Shown: positions 8,728-17,261 of the stretch, one piece after another | How the letters are laid out: each line of letters starts with the position of its first letter | Numbering within the stretch: position 1 is the stretch's first letter | Origin: an uncultured Prevotella sp. | GTDB taxonomy: Bacteria > Bacteroidota > Bacteroidia > Bacteroidales > Bacteroidaceae | Assembly: GCA_934254985.1 (NCBI GenBank) | Contig: CAKQMS010000025.1 | Location: forward strand, 1 to 43,750 | Length of the DNA stretch: 43,750 nucleotides | Direction: 5' to 3' | The notes under the pieces: model-generated | The model's database searches: none | Seen by the model: only the letters and a program-made list of their open reading frames with translations | Told to the model about the DNA's origin: nothing | Position numbers and translations under genes: made by a program

Positions 8728-10554
8728 ATGACCATAACTATAATTGTTTTAATTGTAACTATAGCCATGTTTATATGGGGTAGGGTGCGAGGCGATATTG
8801 TTGCCTTATCGGCCCTCATGGTACTTACAGCTACAGGTATTCTAACCACAAACGAAGCATTAAGCGGATTTTCATCGCCTATCGTTATTATGATGGTAGG
8901 ACTATTTGTGGTGGGAGGAGCCATACTGCAAACAGGATTGGCACAGACCGTAGGCAATAGCATTTCGCAATTGGCTAAAGGCAACGAGACAAGGGCTTTC
9001 ATCTTTGTAGTGTTGGCAACCTCGTTTATCGGAGCATTTGTGAGCAATACCGGAACTGTGGCAATAATGATGCCTATAGTGATGAGTATGGCTGCAAGTT
9101 CAGGCATACGCTCTTCGCGACTGCTGATGCCTATAGCCTTTGCTGGTAGCCTTGGTGGTATGCTTACGTTGATTGGTACTCCGCCCAACCTTGTGATAAG
9201 CGAAACTCTCGAAGAAAATGGTTTTGCACCATTAGCTTTCTTCTCGTTTCTTCCTATTGGTTTGATAGTGATAGCCCTCGGCTTGATAGTGCTATTGCCA
9301 ATGAGCTTACTGCTTATCAAGAAGAAAGACAAGAGTCAGGAAGGTGCACAAGGAAAGAGCCTTGACGACTTGGCGGTGCAATATCAGCTCCACGATAACC
9401 TATATAAATATGGTGTAGGTAACGAGAAAGAAGGACTGGCAGGAAAGAGAGTGCGCGAACTCGACTTGCAGAATAAATATGGACTGACGATACTCGAGGT
9501 GCGCAACGAAACAAAGAAAGCCTTAGGCAAGGATATTCGTCAGAATATGGCGTGGGCAGATACCGTGATAAGTCAAGGAGATATCCTGTATTTCTATGGC
9601 GACAAAGAAGCTATGGAGAAGCTTGCCAAAGAATATCATCTCACTAAGATGGAAACAGACGGCTTGGATTTCTACGACCTTGGAATATCAGAGATAGTTG
9701 TATTGCCAACATCACGACTTATAGGTACTCGCATCCGCGATTCACGTTTGCGCCAAGACTATTCTGTAACGGTGCTTGGCATACGCCGCGATAAGAATTA
9801 CATCAAAGAAGAACTAAGCGATCATAGATTGCAGAATGGCGACACATTGCTCGTGCAAGGCAAATGGAAGAAGATTATGCAGATGAATCAGGAGAACGAA
9901 AACTGGGTGGTGTTGGGTAAGCCTGATAAGCAAATGGAGAAGGTTTCACTCGACTATAAAGCGCCTGTAGCTGCAGCCATAATGCTACTCATGATAGTAG
10001 CCATGGTGTTCGACTTTATTCCTATTTCGCCCGTTGTAGCCGTAGCCATAGCAGGCTTGTTGATGGTGTTCTCAGGATGTTTCCGTAATGTGGATGCTGC
10101 ATACAAGACTATCAATTGGGAGAGCATTGTGCTTATTGCTGCCATGATGCCTATGTCGACAGCCTTAGAGAAGACAGGCGTATCACAGATAGTATCAGAG
10201 AATTTGGTTAGTAGTCTTGGAGCTATCGGACCATACGCATTGTTGGCAGGAATATATTTCACCACATCGCTCATGACGATGTTTATCAGCAACACGGCAA
10301 CAGCGGTATTGATGGCACCAATAGCATTTTCTGCAGCACAGCAGATAGGAGTAAGCCCATATTCATTTATGTTTGCCGTTACCCTTGGTGCCAGTATGTG
10401 TTTTGCTTCGCCTTTCTCCACTCCGCCAAATGCTCTTGTGATGAAAGCCGGACGATACACCTTTATGGACTATGTATATGTAGGATTGCCACTACAAATC
10501 ATCATAGGTATTGTGATGACATTCGTATTACCATTGCTATTCCCCTTTGCTTAG
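8728..10554 (+). CDS. SLC13/DASS-type permease with two RCK_C (TrkA-C) domains
   Basis: A 608-residue inner-membrane transporter. Two membrane halves (about residues 1-195 and 410-608) flank a cytosolic insert of about 200 residues with two TrkA-C/RCK_C-like repeats (GLAGKRVRELDLQNKYGLTI and RLIGTRIRDSRLRQDYSVTV). The membrane halves show the inverted-repeat signature motifs: SNTGTVAIMMP then GTPPNLVISE in the first, SNTATAVLMAP then STPPNALVM in the second. Such proteins are usually sodium-coupled anion carriers (sulfate, dicarboxylates, sometimes other anions), and the RCK_C domains probably sense a small ligand. The substrate is not determinable. It is a single-gene unit ended by an intrinsic terminator that overlaps its stop codon. 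Confidence 0.9.
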   Translation: MTITIIVLIVTIAMFIWGRVRGDIVALSALMVLTATGILTTNEALSGFSSPIVIMMVGLFVVGGAILQTGLAQTVGNSISQLAKGNETRAFIFVVLATSFIGAFVSNTGTVAIMMPIVMSMAASSGIRSSRLLMPIAFAGSLGGMLTLIGTPPNLVISETLEENGFAPLAFFSFLPIGLIVIALGLIVLLPMSLLLIKKKDKSQEGAQGKSLDDLAVQYQLHDNLYKYGVGNEKEGLAGKRVRELDLQNKYGLTILEVRNETKKALGKDIRQNMAWADTVISQGDILYFYGDKEAMEKLAKEYHLTKMETDGLDFYDLGISEIVVLPTSRLIGTRIRDSRLRQDYSVTVLGIRRDKNYIKEELSDHRLQNGDTLLVQGKWKKIMQMNQENENWVVLGKPDKQMEKVSLDYKAPVAAAIMLLMIVAMVFDFIPISPVVAVAIAGLLMVFSGCFRNVDAAYKTINWESIVLIAAMMPMSTALEKTGVSQIVSENLVSSLGAIGPYALLAGIYFTTSLMTMFISNTATAVLMAPIAFSAAQQIGVSPYSFMFAVTLGASMCFASPFSTPPNALVMKAGRYTFMDYVYVGLPLQIIIGIVMTFVLPLLFPFA

Positions 10555-10571
10555 GGGAATAGCTTTTTTTT
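10536..10571 (+). terminator. Intrinsic terminator of the permease gene
   Basis: A 10-bp perfect stem (GCTATTCCCC 10536-10545 with GGGGAATAGC 10554-10563) with an 8-nt loop is followed by eight T. The left arm lies in the last codons of the permease and the loop includes most of its stop codon. The T run reaches the stop codon of the convergent gene. Confidence 0.92.
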
Positions 10572-13500
10572 ATTTCACCATAGCCTTTGTTCTACCGAAG
10601 ATATATAAGCCAGGCTGAGTAGGTGATTTCACCCTCTGACCAGAGAGGTTGTAGATGGCTTCATCTTTAGTCTCTATGGTGTATATAGGGTGGGTCATGC
10701 CTGTAGTAGGGTCGGAGATAACGAAGCTGATGCCTCGTTTACCAAGATTTAATGTCTCTTGGTTGCTCTTGCTAACCATATCTTGTGGCAGCCAACCACG
10801 GTTTGCAGCAAGGGTGGCTCCTGTATATTTGTAGAATCCAAGTCCCCAGGTCTTATAGGCAAGTACATAGCAGTTGATATTAGTAGAACTGATAGCTGCA
10901 TCTGTAGGGTTGCCAGTAAGGATGGTAGGCTTGTCGCAAGTACGTGATGTAGACTTGAAGTAATGGTCGCCAACAGCACCATAAACAATATATCCCTTCA
11001 AACTGTCGATAATCTCTACCGGTGTGAGCGTCATAATGAAATCTTCCACCAGGTCGCTCTCAGTTTGCTTACCATGCGCTGTCGCAGCATATACATTTAC
11101 TTCTTCAGGCACTCGTGCGTTGAAAGGCAGACAGATTGTGGTCCATCCATAGTCTACGCCTTCTTCCTTGTAGTCGCCAACCTTCTTTATTTCAAGCTTA
11201 TATGGATCTTGTAATACATATCTAATAGCCTTGGTTGCAGCTCCAAGTCCGCCACGCTGATTGGCAGCACGCACACTATAATAGCCTGTACCATAGTCTG
11301 CAAGGTTGATGATAGCGTCGGTGGTGTTGTCGATATATTCCCACTTATTGGTTGTTTCGTTGAGCTTGAAGACCACATAGCATAGAGCAGATGTATGTTT
11401 ATTCCATTGAAGAATGTCATCATCAAGCACCATGTTGTCGTTCCATACTTCATTGTTCTCATCCATGTCGGCTTTATCTCCCGAAGCAGCATCTATCTGC
11501 ATACATAGTTCGTTTGGCTCAAATCCGTCGGTTCCTCCAACAACGTTTCTTCGTGTATATTTAGAAGCTTGTTCATCACTGAGAATAACGTCGTCAGAAC
11601 CTGGTTCTGGTGAACATGATGCAAGCGAGCGTGTTACAAGCGAGAGCATGTTGTCGGCAGCATCAGTACTCTTGTATTCGTGGAAGCGAAGCAGGTACAT
11701 TTTTTCTGAATTCATGCTTCGTCCCCATCCATAGGATTGTGGTTGGGTATACATCTTGGTGTTCAGATATGTACATGCTGGCGATTTATCCCATGCACGT
11801 GCCAATGTCCAATCCTTGTCCGTGAATCTTATCATATTGTCCGACTCTGGCTTAATAGAACACTTGTTAAATACATATCCCCATTCTTGACCTACCTCTG
11901 TGCTTGGTGCTACGATATTGTTGCCCCTACGGTCGCGGAGTATAAGGTTGCACTTCTCAAACCAGATGTTTCCGTTGCCACAGATGAAGTCTACCACACC
12001 ATAGAAATCACAATTCTCAAAGTATCCGCGGTAGTCGGAGTTTGCATTGCTTGAGTAGTAGGTATCTTGATAGCTCTTTAGAGCCACATTCTTCAAGATA
12101 CTTCTGTTGCCACGATCAAAGAACACATCGGCACGTCCGGCACCTGTACCAGAGCTTTGTCCTGCCATTGAGCCCCAATAGTTGAACTCGTTTTCGAGGG
12201 TGAGGTCTTCTGCATAGAAGTCTGTATTATTCTTTTCTACACACAAGGTTGCCGTATAGCTGATACCCTCTACTTTAGGGTGGTTTCTTATTATTGTGTT
12301 GTCTTTGCTCTGTCCGATGATAGAGATGTTTGGCTTTCTGATATGTGTCTGACCATTATTCTGACCATTCATATCAGGGCGCTTTGTACCTGTTTCATCT
12401 ACAGGTCCTTCACCTGTAAAGCTGATAGTGCCATTACCAGTCAATTTATATTCGCCATCAGGCACAAAGATATAGTATCTATGTCCATTGGTTTTGTTGT
12501 TATTATTGGCTGCCTCTATAGCCTCGTCGATATTGCCATCTTTGCCTACCACAAAGTCGAATTTATGGTGATGGTAGTATTCGGCATCATCCATAATGTG
12601 GAGCTTTATAGTGATAGGCACTTGGCATGTCTTGGTGTAGATGTCAGTAAATGTCTTTGATTCTGGAGTAATGTTGAACGTTACTGTGCCACCTTCAGGA
12701 GCATCCCAGTATTTGAAAACAAGCTCGTTGCCTGATTTTGCAGTACATGTGATGTTGTTTTCTGTGCTGGTAATAGTAGCATCCTTCATTGTGCGACTAA
12801 ACGTAATCTTTATAGCACCACTCTGTGGAGCATCGAAGATTTCGTTTGAAGTCTGTGTATAATCTACTCCATTGATATTAATCTTCTTAAACTCTGGGTA
12901 GTTTCCTTCTTCTGGTGTGTTAAACTCGAATACTATAGGATAAGTCTCAGTGATAACATCGCTGGCGGTATGAACAGTAGCCACACACTCCTTGGTCTCA
13001 ATAGTTGCCTTTGTAGCTTCCACCTTTCCGCCATTAGTGGCAGTACCGCTAACATCAGGTATCTGATCGTTTAGCTCCCATGGCGATACACGGAAGGTTA
13101 CATGCTTATTCTTGGCAATCTGATCTTTAATCTCTGCTGCATTGTATGTGGTACCACCACAAGTCAGTGATTCTATAGTAGGCTTGGTAGCAATATCCTG
13201 TGGCTTATAGGTTATACTGAAACATCTACTATAGATACCATCTATAAACTCTATCTTCTCGTATGCTGATTTACCAGAGCATACAGCTTCTACTTGTCGC
13301 TTATCTGTTGCGTCAGTATTTACTATGTTATCAGCAATCTTTATCTTCTCGAAATCGCTTGATGCCACCCATGTTACTACACAATTTGGTGTAGAAGGAA
13401 ACTCTATTACAGAGTTGCTGTTAATCTGAATTCTCTCGGTTCTTGCAGCGTCGGTATTATTAAACTTACCGCCTTTTGTTGCGTCGAAATCTACTTTTAT

Positions 13501-16500
13501 GTCGATGCTTTCACCCTTAGAATTCTTGAGCTGAGTGACGAGGATACCTTTTGTCTTTTCGTAGTTGATTGTTGGTGCGCCATCTTTCTTGTTAAGATAC
13601 CAAGTAGCTGTAGCCTCTGTGTCAAGGTCGTAGAAGTTGAAAGCGTTGGCTTTGAATACAGGGAATAGACGACGGTCTTTACCCTCAGCAGTATATTCTG
13701 TGCCGATATCTGTGCCGATAGCAAAGGTATTATTATTCTCGTCTACCCAATGGTCGAGGGTATTTCCCTCATAGAAAAGGGTCTTGTTTGTTGGTATTGT
13801 AAACTTATCGCCTTTCTCCACCCATTCAGCTTCAGGAGCAGTACCTGAGGCAAGCTGTCCTGGATTGTAGGTGATGTGGAAAGTAGGCTTTTCCTTGAAG
13901 CATATCTCAAGGTTGCGGTGAGTGGTGATGTCAAACTCTATAGTATAACGTGTACGCTCACCTTTGTTAGCTTCTTCTTCAGTAGGTTCAGTTTTTGTTA
14001 ATACAAACACAGTCTTATTGTCACCTGTAGCTACGCCCCAGGTGCCATCCACATTCTTGGTAACAATGCTTGTGGTAGAAACATCATTTAGTCCTACCAT
14101 TTTTACTGTGTTGTCGTCAATAATCTCAAGTACAGCAAGAGGATTACCATTTTTATCTTTCTTTGCAGGGTCTACAATCTTGTCGAGTTCATAGCCCTTC
14201 TTGCGGTTGAAGGTCAACTTCACTCGCTCACCCTTGCGGAAAGAATATCCTTTGCCATCTTCGGTACGATGGAAGTCTTTGAATTCTGAGGTCTCAGAGA
14301 CATTTATCTCTTTTATACTGCCTCGGTTTTGATTGTCTACATTGGTATATAGGTTTACCCAGTTGGCAGCCTGCATGTGTATTTCCAACCATTGATAGTA
14401 AGTGTAATCGTCGCCAATGACCAAAGGTATGCGGTCGGCAGCACTCTGAGTGGTATGGGTATATACATACATGTAGTTTTTGCCCGAAACCTTTCTAACA
14501 GAGTCGGTGCGTGCTTTGTCGAGTGTTGGCACCACACCATCGATAGTGGTTGTAGTGATAGGGGAGTATGTCAATAGGCGTATCTCGGTGCCAACACCTG
14601 CTATGAGCCAGAATGTGGTGTTTGCTCCGAATGCTGCCCAATCATCAAAGTCGGTATTGCGGATGTAGCCATTGGTACCTGTATCACACCACATGGCTAT
14701 ATCTCTACGATAGTTGTACTTCTTACCGCTCTCGTAGGTTTCAATATATGCTTGTGTGGTCCAGAAGAACTTCTGGTTGCTACCTATGTTAATGGTAGGA
14801 GCACACACGTTTCTTATCACACCCGAGGTCTGACCACGATATTCGTGCACCTTGCGTCCAAAGTCGTAGCGAATGATAGGGGCGTTGCTACGGTTTTCGG
14901 TGTTGGTAGGGTTGGCTCTGAATACAGGCACAAGGGTTAACGTTTCGCCTTCTGTGGCAAACGAATAGTGTTTACCCAACTCGTAGTGCTGGGTGGTGTC
15001 GCTCTTTAATGTCCAATGGTCGAGGGTGTAGAAGTTTGGATTCAGTTTTCCGTCCTTGTCTACACTCTTGAAAAAGGTATAGTTGGTAGGAATGGTGAAT
15101 GAGCGTATGTTGTTTAAGTGAGTGAACAGTTTGCTTTCTGCACCCTTATAATTGTCTTTCTCATCAGCTCCATTCACACGCTCACCGCCGAAGTCGAAGA
15201 CTATGTTGCCTACGTTTCCTTGTCTGAAGTGGGCTATATAGGTATGGTCTTTGTCGTCGGTAGTGAATTCATAAGTATAGCCTTCTTTTACTCTGTTGTC
15301 GCCTTCTTTCCAATAGTCGAGCATATAGTCGATGATGGCTTCGCCCGATGCTATAACTGTAGTGCCAGGGGTAAACCAACTTTCTACCTGAGTGATGTTG
15401 CCAGGCTTACTGTCTGCACCCACTTTGCGTGTCTCGTTATAGAAGTTGTCGTGTTTAGGCTCAAGAGTTACTGTTCCGAGGTTTTGGTCGGAAGGTTTGA
15501 TGGTAATCTTGTGCATTTCTTTTCGAGTGTATTTCACCTCGATATTGTTTATACCATCCTTAACCTTATATTCATAAGGTATGGTGGTATATGTGGTGCC
15601 ATCAACAACAATTCCTGCGAAATAGTAGCCATATTTAGCTTCAGGAGTAATCTTTACCACATCGTCAACCTTAAAGCGTGTACCTATGTTGGCATGCGAA
15701 GTTGCGGTTGGATCTTTCAATTCAACCTTGTTGTCGCCAGCATTTATAGCCTTTTCGTTAGGGAAGTTTTTAGGGTCTGCATTGGTGATGGTATTATTGC
15801 ATACCACATTTGGCAACAATGGATATATTGCCGTGATAGATTCGAAATGCCAATGGTCGTATGTAGAACCTTCATTTACGAATGTTGTCAGGGTGATAGT
15901 AGGCTCGTCTCCTTCGTAGGTAAAGGTCACGGTTTTACTATCTGCTGATAGTACTGCATCTTTTAATGTCAAGGAATCCTTATTGGCTGTATCTTTCAGT
16001 TTTATCTGAACGTTGTCATTATCAGTACCAAAGATAGTCTTTAGGCTTCCATTATCGTTATCTACTTTTTCTGATGCTTTTATAGATACCTTCATGCCAT
16101 ATATGGCAGGTAGGGTGAAGGCAGTTCCATTCCTTACTACCGCGCCTTTGCCAGGTAGTGCGTTTATGCGGTTGTCGGTATTATCAATCTTACCTTTCTT
16201 TACATTTATATTAAGAGCCACATCCTGCGTCTCCTTAGTATTGTCATCTATGTATATATCGACATTACGAGTATACGACAAATCCTTTTGTGCGTTTTCT
16301 TGGAAAACATTAAGCGTAGGAGCCTCGGTATGGTCGAATGGCCAAACTATTTTTGTCTCCTTGTTGGCATCATATAAATGATAGGTGTTCTCCTTCATCT
16401 TTGGCTTGATATGAGTAACATCCTTGGTAAACTGATATGTCTTACCAGGAGTATAGTCGTTGGTACCATCTGTCCATGCTACGAAGGTGTAGCCAGGAAG

Positions 16501-17223
16501 AGAGAATCCGTTGCCTTCTGGCATCACGGCATAGCCATCGTTATCACACTTTATCTTTGATGGGTATTTGCCCACGATGCCATCTTGGGGTGGAAAATCA
16601 AGAGTTCGCACCTTCTTTTCTCCACCATCAGAATTACCATAGATCTTAAGGTCTACGATATAGGCGTTTTGACCAAGTTTGAAGTTCTCAAACTTTATTT
16701 GACAGTTAGTGCGGTTTACATCGATAGTGAGAGTTTCACCTTTTGAGTTTTCAATAGTTTTATTATGTAGCGCAACCCAGCCTGTATCATTATCTCCTTT
16801 TACAGATACCTTGATACCACGTTTGCCACCTGTAGCTGCTTGGGTAAGTACAATCTTTGTGATACTCTTTAATGGAGAGGTAACAGCACTTGGCTCAGCT
16901 TTTTTATATGCTTCTGTTTGCTTTGCTGTTATCATGTATCCTGTATAGGAAGGAAATTTAGAGTTTGTTCCCTTAGGGTCTGCGCCCACACCATTTAGCG
17001 TGAAGATTAAGTCTTCGTCGCTGAATTGTGTCTTTAGTTTCACCTCTTTGTTTACAGTCACCTTGCGGTCTATATCGTCCCAGTCGGTGAAGTCGGTAGA
17101 ATATAGCAACTTTTCTTGGCTTGTTTCATTTTGTGCCCACGCACCACATGCCCATACCATCATGAAAAGCAGCATGACAGCATATAGCAACTCTTTTGTT
17201 ATTATCTTATTCTTTATATTCAT
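10570..17223 (-). CDS. Giant secreted protein with Listeria-Bacteroides-type repeats and a pectinesterase-like domain
   Basis: A 2217-residue exported protein. A signal peptide (ELLYAVMLLFMMVWACGAWAQ) opens it. Residues about 200-1200 hold several Flg_new/Listeria-Bacteroides-like modules (for example SLPGYTFVAWTDG and FTIPTNKTLF with YEGNTLDHWVD), usual in surface proteins. Residues about 1560-1870 match the right-handed beta-helix of carbohydrate esterase family 8 (pectin methylesterase): SYQDTYY with Gln1719-Asp1720, VVDFICG with Asp1745, and LARAWD with Arg1809, in the order and spacing of the catalytic residues. The usual upstream Gln (QAxAL) is replaced by Arg1697. The C-terminus (IYNLSGQRVKS to GLYIFGRTKAMVK) looks like a type IX secretion sorting tail. 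It is last in the operon, 38 nt after the transposase gene. Activity on pectin is plausible but unproven. Confidence 0.82.
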   Translation of the reverse strand: MNIKNKIITKELLYAVMLLFMMVWACGAWAQNETSQEKLLYSTDFTDWDDIDRKVTVNKEVKLKTQFSDEDLIFTLNGVGADPKGTNSKFPSYTGYMITAKQTEAYKKAEPSAVTSPLKSITKIVLTQAATGGKRGIKVSVKGDNDTGWVALHNKTIENSKGETLTIDVNRTNCQIKFENFKLGQNAYIVDLKIYGNSDGGEKKVRTLDFPPQDGIVGKYPSKIKCDNDGYAVMPEGNGFSLPGYTFVAWTDGTNDYTPGKTYQFTKDVTHIKPKMKENTYHLYDANKETKIVWPFDHTEAPTLNVFQENAQKDLSYTRNVDIYIDDNTKETQDVALNINVKKGKIDNTDNRINALPGKGAVVRNGTAFTLPAIYGMKVSIKASEKVDNDNGSLKTIFGTDNDNVQIKLKDTANKDSLTLKDAVLSADSKTVTFTYEGDEPTITLTTFVNEGSTYDHWHFESITAIYPLLPNVVCNNTITNADPKNFPNEKAINAGDNKVELKDPTATSHANIGTRFKVDDVVKITPEAKYGYYFAGIVVDGTTYTTIPYEYKVKDGINNIEVKYTRKEMHKITIKPSDQNLGTVTLEPKHDNFYNETRKVGADSKPGNITQVESWFTPGTTVIASGEAIIDYMLDYWKEGDNRVKEGYTYEFTTDDKDHTYIAHFRQGNVGNIVFDFGGERVNGADEKDNYKGAESKLFTHLNNIRSFTIPTNYTFFKSVDKDGKLNPNFYTLDHWTLKSDTTQHYELGKHYSFATEGETLTLVPVFRANPTNTENRSNAPIIRYDFGRKVHEYRGQTSGVIRNVCAPTINIGSNQKFFWTTQAYIETYESGKKYNYRRDIAMWCDTGTNGYIRNTDFDDWAAFGANTTFWLIAGVGTEIRLLTYSPITTTTIDGVVPTLDKARTDSVRKVSGKNYMYVYTHTTQSAADRIPLVIGDDYTYYQWLEIHMQAANWVNLYTNVDNQNRGSIKEINVSETSEFKDFHRTEDGKGYSFRKGERVKLTFNRKKGYELDKIVDPAKKDKNGNPLAVLEIIDDNTVKMVGLNDVSTTSIVTKNVDGTWGVATGDNKTVFVLTKTEPTEEEANKGERTRYTIEFDITTHRNLEICFKEKPTFHITYNPGQLASGTAPEAEWVEKGDKFTIPTNKTLFYEGNTLDHWVDENNNTFAIGTDIGTEYTAEGKDRRLFPVFKANAFNFYDLDTEATATWYLNKKDGAPTINYEKTKGILVTQLKNSKGESIDIKVDFDATKGGKFNNTDAARTERIQINSNSVIEFPSTPNCVVTWVASSDFEKIKIADNIVNTDATDKRQVEAVCSGKSAYEKIEFIDGIYSRCFSITYKPQDIATKPTIESLTCGGTTYNAAEIKDQIAKNKHVTFRVSPWELNDQIPDVSGTATNGGKVEATKATIETKECVATVHTASDVITETYPIVFEFNTPEEGNYPEFKKININGVDYTQTSNEIFDAPQSGAIKITFSRTMKDATITSTENNITCTAKSGNELVFKYWDAPEGGTVTFNITPESKTFTDIYTKTCQVPITIKLHIMDDAEYYHHHKFDFVVGKDGNIDEAIEAANNNNKTNGHRYYIFVPDGEYKLTGNGTISFTGEGPVDETGTKRPDMNGQNNGQTHIRKPNISIIGQSKDNTIIRNHPKVEGISYTATLCVEKNNTDFYAEDLTLENEFNYWGSMAGQSSGTGAGRADVFFDRGNRSILKNVALKSYQDTYYSSNANSDYRGYFENCDFYGVVDFICGNGNIWFEKCNLILRDRRGNNIVAPSTEVGQEWGYVFNKCSIKPESDNMIRFTDKDWTLARAWDKSPACTYLNTKMYTQPQSYGWGRSMNSEKMYLLRFHEYKSTDAADNMLSLVTRSLASCSPEPGSDDVILSDEQASKYTRRNVVGGTDGFEPNELCMQIDAASGDKADMDENNEVWNDNMVLDDDILQWNKHTSALCYVVFKLNETTNKWEYIDNTTDAIINLADYGTGYYSVRAANQRGGLGAATKAIRYVLQDPYKLEIKKVGDYKEEGVDYGWTTICLPFNARVPEEVNVYAATAHGKQTESDLVEDFIMTLTPVEIIDSLKGYIVYGAVGDHYFKSTSRTCDKPTILTGNPTDAAISSTNINCYVLAYKTWGLGFYKYTGATLAANRGWLPQDMVSKSNQETLNLGKRGISFVISDPTTGMTHPIYTIETKDEAIYNLSGQRVKSPTQPGLYIFGRTKAMVK

Positions 17224-17261
17224 ATATCCAGTTTTTTATCTTGTTGTTGTCTTTATTATCT

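Noticed and set aside
11808..11822. GGACAAGGATTGG on the minus strand, like the hairpin tail
   Set aside because: No hairpin next to it; it encodes the conserved DKDWTLA region of the pectinesterase-like domain.
14058..14080. Another GTAGAAAC motif similar to the hairpin loop region
   Set aside because: No complementary stem arms and no ACAAGGA tail; ordinary coding sequence.
15118..15948. A 276-codon plus-strand open frame opposite the pectinesterase-like giant gene
   Set aside because: Shadow of the coding strand; composition is not protein-like and the real gene spans it without interruption.
17224..17261. Search for insertion-sequence ends around the RAYT-like gene
   Set aside because: The flanks are only 38 and 64 nt and contain no matching inverted repeats or target duplications, as expected for a RAYT rather than an IS.
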